Positions 27,186-37,394 of a stretch of 64,000 nt of DNA are shown here, piece by piece (the stretch's first letter is position 1; each line of letters begins with the position of its first letter). Source of the DNA: Nostoc sp. PCC 7524 (GTDB lineage Bacteria > Cyanobacteriota > Cyanobacteriia > Cyanobacteriales > Nostocaceae). Position numbers and translations under genes: made by a program. The DNA lies in NCBI RefSeq assembly GCF_000316645.1, contig NC_019684.1, positions 2,385,501 through 2,449,500 of the forward strand, given 5' to 3'. The notes beneath the pieces are model-generated. The model made no database searches and was not told the origin of the DNA. It saw nothing but the letters and a program-made list of their open reading frames with translations.

Positions 27186-28146
27186 TTATAGAGACAAAGT
27201 TGCAGATTCATTAGTAACACGCCAAGGTAAATTGTCTCTGACCATAGCATTTAAAATGACTAACATTTTATGAACGCAAGCAGTCAGAGCCAATTTCTTG
27301 GATTTACCGCGCTCAACAAGTCGAGTGTAAAAAGCCTTAATAATGGGATTGTGACGAATAGCAACCACAGCACCCATATACAGAGAAGCACGAACATGAC
27401 CACGACCACCCTGAATCATTCGTTTGCCTTTGTATTGGCCGCTATCATGATTCATCGGTGCAACACCGACTAAACGAGAAATTTGTTTAGCGGTTAATTG
27501 ACCGAGTTCAGGTAAGTCACAAACCAGAGTCGTGGAAATAACTTGACCGATGCCGGGAGTAGTTTTGAGTAAATTAACTTTGGCAATGAATTGAGAATTG
27601 TTTTGAGTTAATTGTTCAATCTCAGAGTTAATTTGTTCGAGACGTTTATCCAGGTAATCAAGATGTGCTTCAATATCGGCTAGTGCTTTACCACGAGCAC
27701 GGGTGCGGCGGTTTTTTTCCGCAGTCTGCATTTCGACTAATTGTCTTCTCCGACTGATTAATTCACTTAACTGACGCGCTCCTTCCGATTCAATGGCTAA
27801 CACTTTTGGTTTCATAGCTTCGCCAAAATGTGCCAGAATTTGTGCATCAATGGCATCAGTTTTCGCCAGTCTGCCTGTAGCTTTAGCTTGCGTCTCTTCC
27901 TTGGCGTGGATTAATTAGTGCTACTGGTAACTCTTGAGCTTGTAATTGAATAATTAATTCTGTTTCTAATCCTCCAGTTGCTTCTAGTACAATCAGGTTT
28001 AAATTATAGGATTTGAGTTGCTCTACAAGCGTTGATATTTCGCTTTCTGTATTTGCCACTTTCATGGCTTTGCCCATTGGACGAATATAAATATCCAAAG
28101 TGGCTTTACTAACATCAATGCCTACCCACTGAGCAGTATTTTCCAT
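27186..28146 (-). pseudogene. IS110-family transposase, frameshifted
   Basis: The N-terminal part (28146 to 27883) encodes the DEDD/RuvC-like domain: WVGIDVSKATLDIYI with the first Asp, VLEATGGLE with the Glu, then INPRQGRD before a premature TAA. The continuation KATGRLAKTDAIDA and the rest, including TTPGIGQVISTTLV and QYKGKRMIQGGRGHVRASLYMG (Transposase_20), are in another frame down to 27186. Joining them needs a single-base change near 27885-27893, in the stretch that should encode FA between GRD and KATG. Apart from that the protein appears full length, so inactivation looks recent. Programmed frameshifting is not typical of IS110. Confidence 0.85.
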
Positions 28147-28224
28147 ATTTCACCCTCACAGATAACCTGAATCTTGGTAGATTTTCATCCCCTTGATTTC
28201 ACTCATCCTTGCCCGATACGGACT

Positions 28225-28360
28225 GTATACTTTAATTTTCTATACTTAAAGTTTTGTCCCTGGCGACTGTTCGAGTTCTGTCAAAGAGATTATTGTAGTG
28301 ACCCTTGCTACGAAGCGGTCTACTGTGACCAAGGGTGCGACGGTCTACTACTTCTCTTAA
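28225..28360 (-). ncRNA. Candidate IS110 left-end (bridge-RNA-like) region
   Basis: Non-coding sequence just upstream of the transposase. It holds two copies of CGGTCTACT (28316-28324 and 28341-28349) and a CCCTTG..CAAGGG stem (28302-28335). IS110 elements are known to encode a structured bridge RNA in a non-coding end. The position and paired repeats fit, but no covariance model was run. Confidence 0.3.
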
Positions 28361-28365
28361 TATAC

Positions 28366-28429
28366 AAGGGTGCGTCAGTGCGAGAAAACTTAGCTGTACC
28401 AAGAAATTATTCATACTGACGCACCCTAC
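28366..28429. repeat. 65-bp palindromic element, copy 2 (inverted)
   Basis: It begins CAAGGGTGCGTCAG and ends CTGACGCACCCTAC. The core is the inverse complement of copies 1 and 3. It lies next to the IS110 remnant. Confidence 0.88.
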
Positions 28430-28805
28430 ATTTTGAATATTTTTTTATCTGCAAGTCCCTTACAGAAAACTATAGGAACTTAACTTATGGTGGGCTTTGT
28501 CCACCATATCTAGTTTTTGATAGGTAAAGCCCAGCATATATTACTCTGCTCTTTCATGCTTGACTATACAACTCGTTGCATCGGGACTACCTTGTTGTTT
28601 ATTAAGAATAAAAGCAAATACCTCAGAATAGTTAAATTTTAGTTACGTAATTTTATATTCGATTAAAAAAAATAGATAACAGCTAAAACCTATGTAGAGA
28701 ATTGATCATACTTCCAACGTTAAAAGGAGTAGAAATTATTACCATTGATAGAGAAGCAACTAACTGACCACCAAACAGCACCATACTAGCAGCCAGCAGA
28801 AAAAT
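28430..28805. other. Intergenic leader of the giant kinase gene
   Basis: One hairpin is visible at 28485-28507 (ATGGTGGG..TCCACCAT). A 67-codon minus-strand frame at 28683-28886 overlaps the kinase start and is not supported. Confidence 0.5.
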
Positions 28806-31800
28806 ATGGGTTTCACCATTGCCGATTACAATCTCACTGAAGTTCTTCATGAGGGTACAATTACCTGTATTTATCGTGCTGTTCATCAGTCTCAGCAGTT
28901 AACAGCAATTATTAAAACGCTTAAAGCCGAGTATCCTACTATAGAACAGCTTGCTCAGTTAAAACACGAATATAAAATTCTCCAAACATTAGATATAGAT
29001 GGAGTGATTAAACCCCTGGCTTTGTCAAGCCATGACAACGGTTTGGTCATGATTTCGGTAGATTTCCAGGGAGAATCTTTAAGAAAAATAATTAATACTC
29101 AAAAATTCGGAGTCAGCCAGTTTTTGCCAATTGCCATTCAACTATCTGCAACACTGGCTCAAGTGCATAAAAATCATATTATTCATCAAGATATTAAACC
29201 TGATAATATTCTAATTAATCTCAAGAAAAATCAAATCAAAATTATCGATTTTAGTATTTCATCCTATTTATCAAGAGAAAATTTAACTGTCAGTAATTCC
29301 AGTTTGCTAGAAGGTACTCTAGCTTATATGTCACCAGAACAAACTGGGAGGATGAATCGCGGGGTTGACTACCGTACTGATTTTTATTCCTTGGGTGTTA
29401 CCTTCTATGAAATGCTCACGCAACAACTACCATTTACCGCAACTGATCCTTTAGAAATAGTTCACTGTCATATTGCCAAAACACCGTTATCACCAACAGA
29501 AATTAATCCAGAAATTCCTCAGATAATTTCTGAGATTGTCATGAAGTTATTATCTAAAACGGCTGAGGAAAGATATCAAAATGCTTTGGGACTACAAGCT
29601 GACTTAGAAGAATGTTCCAGAGAAATAGAAGCAAATGGAAGAATAGCTAACTTTATTGTTGGTCAATCTGACTTATACAGCCAAATCCTAATTCCACAAA
29701 AACTGTATGGTCGTGAAACAGAAGTTTTAACTCTCATGAATGCCTGCGATCGCGTCAGATGTGGAGCATCAGAAATCATGTTAGTTAGTGGGTATTCAGG
29801 TATTGGTAAATCTTCTTTAGTCAATGAAATTCATAAACCCATATTAGCCCAGCATGGTTATTTTATTGCTGGTAAATTTGACCAGTTAAAGCGAAATATT
29901 CCTTATGATGCCTTGATTCAGGCTTTGCAAGAATTATTGCAGCAATTATTAACAGAAAGTGCTGCGACAATAGCTGTTTGGAAATCAAAAATATTAGCAG
30001 CACTTGGTACAAATGCTCAAGTAATTATTGATGTTATCCCGGAACTTGAACAAATAATTGGTTCTCTGCCATCTGTTACTGAATTAGGGTTAAATGAATC
30101 TCAAAACAGATTTAATCGAGTATTTAAACAATTCATTAACTTATTTTGTCAACCTGAACATCCATTAGTCATTTTCTTAGACGATTTACAATGGGCAGAT
30201 GCTGCTTCTCTCAAGTTAATCCAACTGTTAATCACAGACTCAGATATCAAATATTTGTTCTTGATAGGAGCGTATCGGGACAACGAAGTTAATATTAATC
30301 ATCCGTTAATGTTGACTGTGGAGGAAATGCAAAAATCGGGTATATATATCAACCGTATTGTACTTCAGCCTTTGCAGATTTTTCATGTTCAGCAATTAGT
30401 TAGTGATACTCTCCACACTAACCAAACTAAGTCAGAATTACTAGCAGAGCTATTATTTCACAAAACTCAGGGAAATCCTTTTTTCTTAACACAACTTCTC
30501 AAAACCCTTGAACAAGACAAGCTTCTATCATTTAATTTTATTGCTGGTTGTTGGCAGTGGGATATGGAACTGCTGCAAGATATTGACATTACTGATAATG
30601 TCGTTGATTTGATGATTAATCAAATTCAAAAACTCTCACCAATGACGCAGAATATCTTAAAACTAGCTGCTTGTATTGGCGATAAATTCACCCTAGATAT
30701 TCTGAGTATTGTTCATCAAAAATCTTGGCATGAAACAGCAGCAGATTTATGGGAATCTTTACAGGCAGGTCTAGTTTTACCAATAGATGAGTCTTACAAA
30801 ATTCCTTTAGTTTTTAATTATCAGCAAAACAAACAACTGACAATCACTTATAAATTTTTACATGACCGAGTGCAACAAGCTGCTTATTCTCTAATTACAG
30901 ATGCGCTCCAAAAAGCAACTCATCTACAAATTGGTCGCTTATTACTAGCAAATACGACATTTGAAGAACGAAGTGAAAATATTTTTGATTTAGTCAATCA
31001 CTTGAATTATGGGACAGAATTACTCAGCCTAGAAGCAGAAAAAATTCAGCTCGCTGAACTTAACCTGATAGCAGGTAAAAAAGCCAAATCAGCAACGGCG
31101 TATGAGTCGGCGATGGGCTACCTCCAAGTAGGTTTAAGCCTGTTAACCGACTCTAGCTGGCATCAGCAATATGAATTAGCATTAGCTTTACATCAAGAAG
31201 CAGCAGAAGCAGCATTTCTGATGGGCGACTTTGAGCAAATGGAGCAATTAGCCGTGGTGGTGCTGCCACAAGCTAAGAATGAGTTGGAAAAAGTGAAAGT
31301 TTATGAGTTACAAATTAAAAGTTATGAAGTTCAAAGAAAACTGCTAGAAGCAGTCAACTTGGGATGGCAAGTTCTAGAAATGCTGGGTGTGAAAGTAACA
31401 GCTTCACCAACTCCATTAGATATTCAGCAAGCTGTTCAAGAAACAAGCACAAATTTAGCAGAGAAAAGCATAGAAGATTTAATTAATCTCCCATCAATGA
31501 CAGATGCAAAGCAGCTAGCAGCTATGCGTCTAATAGCAAGTTTAGTTCCTGCTGCTTATCAATCTGCACCTGCATTATTTATCCTGATGGCTTGTCAGGA
31601 GGTGAATTTATCTATTCAACATGGTAATAATGTTTTTTCAGCTAGCGGTTTTGCTGATTATGGAGTAGTTTTTAGTGGGTTATTACAAGATGTTGAAGCT
31701 GCCTATAAATTTGGTCAGTTAGCTTTAAATCTATTAGATAATCTAGATGCTAGTGAACTAAGAAGCCAGGTTTTATTTAAAGTTGCAACTTTCTTAATAC

Positions 31801-34800
31801 ATTGGAAACATCATATTAGAGAGACTTTACCACTGTTAGAAAATGCTTATGCTAGTGGATGTGAATATGGCAACTTAGTACATACTGGATATGCAGCTAG
31901 TAATAGGTGTCAATATGCCTATTGGAGTGGTGCGGAGTTAAGAAATTTAGAACAGGAAATGGTGAGATATGGTAAAGCGATCGCTCAAATTCATCAAGAG
32001 ACTGCTTTAAAGTGGCATCAAATATTTCATCAGGCAGTTTTGAATTTATTAGGCTTAAATGAAACCCCCTATCAGCTAATAGGTGAAGCTTACAATGAAG
32101 ACCAATTATTATTAATTCATATTGCAGCCAATGAACGTACAATCATACTCTATGTTTTTCTCAACAAATTAATTCTGTGTTACCTATTTGGTAAATTTGC
32201 TGAAGCCGCCGAAAATGCCATCAAGGCTGAACAGTATTTAGACGGTGTAACAGGATGGCTAAATGTACCGTTATTTCATTTCTATGATTCTTTAGCACAA
32301 CTAGCAATCTATTCATCAGCATCACCATTACAACAAGAAATCCTTCTCAGTCGGGTAACAAATAATCAACAAAAAATGCAAAGATGGGCTGATCATGCAC
32401 CGATGAATTTTCAACACAAGTATGATTTAGTAGAAGCAGAAAAAGCGCAAGTATTGGGTGCATATTGGCAAGCAATGGAGTTTTATGATCGAGCTATTGC
32501 TGGAGCTAGAGAACAAGGTTATATCCAAGAAGAAGCACTAGCTAATGAACTGGCTGCAAAGTTTTATTTAGAGTGTGGTAGAGACAAGGTAGCTCAAACC
32601 TATCTCATTGATGCTTACTATGGATATATGCGCTGGGGAGCAACAGCCAAAGTCAGAGATTTAGCAGCAAAATATCCCCAGATATTATCTCGAATAGCAG
32701 AGCGAAAAACACCAAGTCTAGAGATGAATCAGACCATTAGCTCTATGACTACAAGTATGCACCAAATTTTCGATTTAACCGCAATTGTGAAAGCCTCACA
32801 AGTGCTTTCTGGTGAAATCGTTATAGACAGGTTGCTCACTAAATTAATGCAAATTGTTTTAGAAAATGCTGGTGCAGAAACAGGATTATTAATTTTAGAA
32901 AAAGGCGGTAATTTAATTATAGAAGCTTCAGGCAATTTTGGTAGAAATGGGATAGAATTGCAGCAGTCTATACCCGTAGAACAAAGTCAAAATCTACCTA
33001 TATCTGTAATCGATTATGTATGTCGTACCCAGGATACTATCGTACTTGATGATGCTAGCCATGAGGGACTTGTTACCGATGATAGCTACATTATTAAGCA
33101 TCAAGTCAAATCTCTATTATGTACACCAATTATTAATCAGGGTAAACTAATTGGGATTTTATATTTAGAAAATAATTTGATTTCTGGAGCATTTACATCG
33201 GAGCGTGTAGAATTGTTACGAATTTTATCTTCTCAAGCTGCCATTTCCATAGAAAATGCACGTCTGTATAATGCTTTAGAAGCATCTAATCAGACACTAG
33301 AAACAAAAGTAAAACAGCGAACTCTAGAGTTACAAGATAAAAATTCACTTTTGCAAACAGAGATTCGAGAACGCCAAAGAGCAGAAGAAATAGCCGCAAC
33401 CGCCAACCGTGCTAAAAGCGAATTTTTGGCTAACATGAGTCATGAACTGCGTACACCACTTAATGGAATTTTAGGTTACACGCAAATCTTGCGGAAAGAT
33501 AAAATTCTCACACCTCAACAAAAAAATGGTGTAGAAATAATTCATCAATGTGGCGAACATTTATTAACACTCATTAATGATATTTTGGATATTTCTAAAA
33601 TAGAAGCTCGAAAAATGGAACTTTGTCCACAAGAATTTCATTTTTCGCAATTTTTAGAAGGCATCGTGCAGATCTGCCGTGTCCGTGCCGAACAAAAAGG
33701 CATTTCGTTATTATATCAACCAGTATTCTCATTGCCAAATATCATTTATGCTGATGAAAAAAGGTTGAGACAGATTTTAATTAATCTACTCAGTAATGCT
33801 ATTAAATTTACTAAAAAAGGTTATGTATATTTCAAGGTAGGTTATGTCACAGGTACTGGAGATTGGGAACTGGTATCTGGAGAAAATGCTGCCGAATATT
33901 CTAGTCAGAAAATCAGATTTTATGTAGAAGATACAGGTATTGGCATTGCACCGGAGCAATTAGAAGAAATATTTTTACCCTTTCAGCAGGTGGGTGAAGA
34001 TAGTCTCAAAACTGAAGGAACAGGCTTAGGTTTGGCAATTAGTCGCCAATTAGTTGAGATGATGGGCGGTGAACTGAAAGTTAAAAGTAATTTAGGTGAA
34101 GGTAGCATTTTTTGGTTAGACTTAGACTTACCTGAAATTATCTCTCCCACTGCTGTTAACAGTGTTGATGAACAAAACATAGTGGGCTTTGTCGGTTCTA
34201 GACGCAAAGTTTTGGTGGTGGATGATAATTGGGCAAATCGTTCTGTTTTGCTCAATTTGCTACAACCTTTGGGTTTTGAGGTAATGGAAGCAATCGATGG
34301 GTTAGACGGTATTAATAAAGCCTGTGAATTTCAGCCAGATGTAATTTTTATGGACTTAGTGATGGGTGGAATGGATGGCTTTGAAGCAACTCGTCGTCTC
34401 AGGATGATGCCAACTCTAGAACAAACAATAGTGATTGCCATCTCAGCCAGTGTGTTTGATTTTAGTCAACAACAGAGTCGAGAAGTTGGTTGTAATGACT
34501 TTCTCCCCAAGCCCATCCAAGTAGCCAACCTTTTAGAAAAATTACAGTTTCATTTAGATTTGGCATGGATTTATCAAGATAAAAATAAGCATCAACCACA
34601 GCCAGAATATCTAAATCCCACAACCCCAATTCAAAATTTGCCCTTGGTGCCTCCACCAGCAGAAGAATTGGCAGTTTTGCTAGATTTAGCGATGCGGGGA
34701 AACCTCAGAGGGATTACAGAAAGAGCCACAAAACTAGAGGAGTTGGCAGAACAATTTGTACCCTTTGCAACTTATTTACGTAAACTGGCTAAAAGCTTTA

Positions 34801-34838
34801 AAGGCAAAGAAATTGTAGATTTTCTCAAACGATATTAA
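28806..34838 (+). CDS. Giant hybrid Ser/Thr kinase - AAA ATPase - GAF - histidine kinase - receiver protein
   Basis: 2010 aa. Residues about 5-270 form a Ser/Thr kinase: AIIKTL Lys, IIHQDIKPDNIL catalytic loop (HQD rather than HRD), IIDFS in place of DFG, and YMSPEQTGRMNR. From about 300 an AAA/STAND ATPase has Walker A GYSGIGKSS near 328 and Walker B VIFLDDLQWAD. A long helical region (about 700-1300) probably holds TPR-like repeats. GAF is about 1330-1490. HisKA has H near 1544 in NMSHELRTPLNGILG, with an ATPase domain to about 1775. A receiver has D near 1849 in IFMDLVMGGMDG. A conserved-looking C-terminal tail follows. It is cytoplasmic and integrates two types of phosphorylation; a second hybrid kinase starts 17 bp downstream. 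Confidence 0.9.
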   Translation: MGFTIADYNLTEVLHEGTITCIYRAVHQSQQLTAIIKTLKAEYPTIEQLAQLKHEYKILQTLDIDGVIKPLALSSHDNGLVMISVDFQGESLRKIINTQKFGVSQFLPIAIQLSATLAQVHKNHIIHQDIKPDNILINLKKNQIKIIDFSISSYLSRENLTVSNSSLLEGTLAYMSPEQTGRMNRGVDYRTDFYSLGVTFYEMLTQQLPFTATDPLEIVHCHIAKTPLSPTEINPEIPQIISEIVMKLLSKTAEERYQNALGLQADLEECSREIEANGRIANFIVGQSDLYSQILIPQKLYGRETEVLTLMNACDRVRCGASEIMLVSGYSGIGKSSLVNEIHKPILAQHGYFIAGKFDQLKRNIPYDALIQALQELLQQLLTESAATIAVWKSKILAALGTNAQVIIDVIPELEQIIGSLPSVTELGLNESQNRFNRVFKQFINLFCQPEHPLVIFLDDLQWADAASLKLIQLLITDSDIKYLFLIGAYRDNEVNINHPLMLTVEEMQKSGIYINRIVLQPLQIFHVQQLVSDTLHTNQTKSELLAELLFHKTQGNPFFLTQLLKTLEQDKLLSFNFIAGCWQWDMELLQDIDITDNVVDLMINQIQKLSPMTQNILKLAACIGDKFTLDILSIVHQKSWHETAADLWESLQAGLVLPIDESYKIPLVFNYQQNKQLTITYKFLHDRVQQAAYSLITDALQKATHLQIGRLLLANTTFEERSENIFDLVNHLNYGTELLSLEAEKIQLAELNLIAGKKAKSATAYESAMGYLQVGLSLLTDSSWHQQYELALALHQEAAEAAFLMGDFEQMEQLAVVVLPQAKNELEKVKVYELQIKSYEVQRKLLEAVNLGWQVLEMLGVKVTASPTPLDIQQAVQETSTNLAEKSIEDLINLPSMTDAKQLAAMRLIASLVPAAYQSAPALFILMACQEVNLSIQHGNNVFSASGFADYGVVFSGLLQDVEAAYKFGQLALNLLDNLDASELRSQVLFKVATFLIHWKHHIRETLPLLENAYASGCEYGNLVHTGYAASNRCQYAYWSGAELRNLEQEMVRYGKAIAQIHQETALKWHQIFHQAVLNLLGLNETPYQLIGEAYNEDQLLLIHIAANERTIILYVFLNKLILCYLFGKFAEAAENAIKAEQYLDGVTGWLNVPLFHFYDSLAQLAIYSSASPLQQEILLSRVTNNQQKMQRWADHAPMNFQHKYDLVEAEKAQVLGAYWQAMEFYDRAIAGAREQGYIQEEALANELAAKFYLECGRDKVAQTYLIDAYYGYMRWGATAKVRDLAAKYPQILSRIAERKTPSLEMNQTISSMTTSMHQIFDLTAIVKASQVLSGEIVIDRLLTKLMQIVLENAGAETGLLILEKGGNLIIEASGNFGRNGIELQQSIPVEQSQNLPISVIDYVCRTQDTIVLDDASHEGLVTDDSYIIKHQVKSLLCTPIINQGKLIGILYLENNLISGAFTSERVELLRILSSQAAISIENARLYNALEASNQTLETKVKQRTLELQDKNSLLQTEIRERQRAEEIAATANRAKSEFLANMSHELRTPLNGILGYTQILRKDKILTPQQKNGVEIIHQCGEHLLTLINDILDISKIEARKMELCPQEFHFSQFLEGIVQICRVRAEQKGISLLYQPVFSLPNIIYADEKRLRQILINLLSNAIKFTKKGYVYFKVGYVTGTGDWELVSGENAAEYSSQKIRFYVEDTGIGIAPEQLEEIFLPFQQVGEDSLKTEGTGLGLAISRQLVEMMGGELKVKSNLGEGSIFWLDLDLPEIISPTAVNSVDEQNIVGFVGSRRKVLVVDDNWANRSVLLNLLQPLGFEVMEAIDGLDGINKACEFQPDVIFMDLVMGGMDGFEATRRLRMMPTLEQTIVIAISASVFDFSQQQSREVGCNDFLPKPIQVANLLEKLQFHLDLAWIYQDKNKHQPQPEYLNPTTPIQNLPLVPPPAEELAVLLDLAMRGNLRGITERATKLEELAEQFVPFATYLRKLAKSFKGKEIVDFLKRY

Positions 34839-34855
34839 ATTTCTTTTTACATACT

Positions 34856-36844
34856 ATGACTATTAAATCCCTTGATAAAGGTGTCATTTTAATTGTGGAT
34901 GACACTCCCACCAACTTAGAAATGCTGTTTGATTTTTTAGCTAATGCTGGTTATACAGTATTAGTAGCTGAAGATGGCGAAAGTGCGATCGCCAGAGCTG
35001 AATATGCCCCACCCGACTTAATTCTTTTAGATATCCTCATGCCGGGCATAGACGGGTTTGAAACTTGTCGTCGTTTGAAAAGTCAGGAATTAACAAAAGA
35101 GATTCCGGTGATTTTCATGACTGCCCTTTCGGAAACAGTAGATAAGGTTAAAGGCTTAAATATTGGTGCTGTAGACTATATCACCAAACCATTGCAACAT
35201 GAAGAAGTATTAGCCCGCATTGAACTACACCTGCAACTGCGTCACCTCACCCAAAAATTGCAATCACAGAATCAGCGTTTAGCAGCCGAGATTTTAGAAC
35301 GCACACGCGTAGAAGAAAAACTGCGAGAACAGGCGGCTTTGCTGGACATTACCACAGATGCCGTTTTAGTCAAGGACTTAAATGATCGCATCTGTTTTTG
35401 GAACAAAGGGGCAGAAAATTTATATGGATGGGCAGCAGCAGAAGCAATTGGACAAAGCGTGCGTCAGTTACTGTATCAACCAGAAAATGCGTCTCAACTG
35501 CAAAATGTTATCAACAGTTTAGCTGATTGTGATTCTTGGCAGGGTGAATTATCTCAAGTTACTAAGCAAGGTAAAAAAATTATCGTTGCCAGCCGATGGA
35601 CACTCATGCGCGATCGCAATGGACAATTACAATCAATTTTAACAGTTAATACCGATATTACCGAGAAAAAACAACTAGAAAGTCAATTTCTGCGAGCGCA
35701 ACGTCTAGAAAGCGTAGGCACACTAGCTGGTGGTATTGCCCATGACCTCAATAATATACTGACTCCCATCCTCACAGCATCACAACTATTGCAACTCAAA
35801 CTTCCGAACCTGGATGAGCGCAGTCAGCAAATGCTCAAAACCATAGAGTCGAACTCTAAACGTGGAGCAGCTTTGGTGAAGCAAGTATTACATTTTACTC
35901 GTGGAGTCGAAGGCAAGCGCACGATTGTGCAAGTTAATTACTTGTGTTCCGAAATTCGGCAAATTGTCCAAGAAACATTTCCCAAATCCATTGAATTGTC
36001 TGTAAATATCCAGCCCAACCTGTGGACTGTGATTGGCGATGCCACAAATTTGCATCAGGTATTGATGAACCTAGTAGTAAATGCTCGTGATGCCATGCCA
36101 GAAGGCGGTAAACTCAGTTTATCTGTGGAAAATCTGCGGATTGATCAACACTATGCCCAGATGAATCTTGATGCCCATGTCGGCCCTTACATTGTAATTT
36201 CTCTTGCCGATACAGGCATGGGTATGGAAGCAGAAACACTCGATAGAATATTTGAGCCGTTTTTTACGACGAAAGACGTTGGTAAAGGTACGGGGCTAGG
36301 TCTTTCTACTGTACAAGGCATCATCAAAAGCCACAATGGTTTTGTGAAAGTGTACAGTGAGGTAGGTAGGGGAACAGAATTTAAAGTATTCTTGCCAGCC
36401 GTCGAAACATCCGCACCTTCCCTGGTTGAAGACTTGGAACTACTCAAAGGTAATGGAGAATTAGTTTTAGTAGTGGATGACGAAGCCCCAATTCTAGAAA
36501 CTACAAGAATTTCCTTAGAAGCGTATAATTACCAAGTGTTAACAGCTAGGGACGGCATCGAGGCGATCGCACTTTATGCCCAACATCAAGATAAAATCAG
36601 TCTGGTGTTAATGGATATGATGATGCCGTCAATGGACGGTTCCACAACCATTCGCGCTTTACAAAAAATGGATTCTCACATCAAGATTATCGCTGTGAGT
36701 GGTTTTGTCGCCAGCAATAAACTCGTCAAGTCTACCGTTGTGAAACAGTTTATTGCCAAACCCTACACAACAAAGGAATTATTGGCAGCTTTACACAGCA
36801 CTCTTACCCAGGAAGGAAAGCTGGTAAGGGTACATGGGGTTTAG
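34856..36844 (+). CDS. Hybrid histidine kinase: receiver - PAS - kinase - receiver
   Basis: 662 aa. The N-terminal receiver (residues 10-130) has D59 in LLDILMPGIDG and K in ITKPLQ. A coiled coil (about 132-160) is followed by PAS (about 160-275: DAVLVKDLNDRICFWNKGA). HisKA has H near 295 in AGGIAHDLNNILTPI. The ATPase domain has NLVVNARDAM, DTGMGM and GTGLGLSTVQGI. The C-terminal receiver (about 535-650) has D near 586 in VLMDMMMPSMDG. The tandem placement with the 2010-aa protein suggests both act in one phosphorelay. Confidence 0.9.
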   Translation: MTIKSLDKGVILIVDDTPTNLEMLFDFLANAGYTVLVAEDGESAIARAEYAPPDLILLDILMPGIDGFETCRRLKSQELTKEIPVIFMTALSETVDKVKGLNIGAVDYITKPLQHEEVLARIELHLQLRHLTQKLQSQNQRLAAEILERTRVEEKLREQAALLDITTDAVLVKDLNDRICFWNKGAENLYGWAAAEAIGQSVRQLLYQPENASQLQNVINSLADCDSWQGELSQVTKQGKKIIVASRWTLMRDRNGQLQSILTVNTDITEKKQLESQFLRAQRLESVGTLAGGIAHDLNNILTPILTASQLLQLKLPNLDERSQQMLKTIESNSKRGAALVKQVLHFTRGVEGKRTIVQVNYLCSEIRQIVQETFPKSIELSVNIQPNLWTVIGDATNLHQVLMNLVVNARDAMPEGGKLSLSVENLRIDQHYAQMNLDAHVGPYIVISLADTGMGMEAETLDRIFEPFFTTKDVGKGTGLGLSTVQGIIKSHNGFVKVYSEVGRGTEFKVFLPAVETSAPSLVEDLELLKGNGELVLVVDDEAPILETTRISLEAYNYQVLTARDGIEAIALYAQHQDKISLVLMDMMMPSMDGSTTIRALQKMDSHIKIIAVSGFVASNKLVKSTVVKQFIAKPYTTKELLAALHSTLTQEGKLVRVHGV

Positions 36845-37054
36845 TGGGGCAGGGGGGCAGGGGGTAGGCTGTTGACTTTGATGAGATTTACCCATTTTTT
36901 ATTTATACAGTTTTGGTGTCATCAAATGAGTAATGAGTAATGAGTAATGAGTAATGAGTAAATACCCATGACTTATTACTTGCTACTTAGAGAACGCGAA
37001 AAATAACTTTTCCCACTGCAAATTTTACTCTATTGCCTATTGCCTATTGCCTCA
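36845..37054. repeat. Intergenic stretch with three heptad families
   Basis: Positions 36846-36870 are GGGGCAG-type units. Positions 36926-36960 are five units of TAATGAG, followed by partly complementary TTATTAC sequence. Positions 37031-37053 are three units of TATTGCC. No gene is seen. Confidence 0.88.
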
Positions 37055-37303
37055 TCAAGTCGGTACTAATTCACCTGGGCGTAATTTTGACCATTTGCCC
37101 GTTTCTTGTTTAAAGCTGAGACAACCAACAACGTCCCATTCCATTTCAATTACATCTTCCTTAGTCCGAATGTTAACGTTAATGGATGGTTCATTGGGAT
37201 CAAAAGTCGGATTTTCTGTTAAATGGGGCTGTTGGTGCTGTGTTTCTACGGCGTGATAAGTCACACAGCGATCTACATAGTGGCAGTTTACGCAAATACA
37301 CAT
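37055..37303 (-). CDS. ycf34: Ycf34 protein
   Basis: 82 aa, matching the conserved Ycf34 family of cyanobacteria and red-type plastids. The start MCICVNCHYVDRCVTYHAVE contains four Cys (residues 2, 4, 7 and 13), with QQPHLTE next. The core INVNIRTKEDVIEMEWDVVG and end GKWSKLRPGELVPT are diagnostic. The Synechocystis protein has been reported to bind an Fe-S cluster and to affect photosynthetic electron flow. It is divergent from the CCA-adding enzyme. Confidence 0.93.
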   Translation of the reverse strand: MCICVNCHYVDRCVTYHAVETQHQQPHLTENPTFDPNEPSINVNIRTKEDVIEMEWDVVGCLSFKQETGKWSKLRPGELVPT

Positions 37304-37394
37304 AATAGAACCAACTCCAGAAGGCCTTGATTATTGTTAATCTAGCTTAAAGCCCAACCTTTATTCACCTGTTACTGGGTTGATTTTTATTACA

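Noticed and set aside
28683..28886. 67-codon minus-strand frame
   Set aside because: It overlaps the well-supported start of the giant kinase gene.
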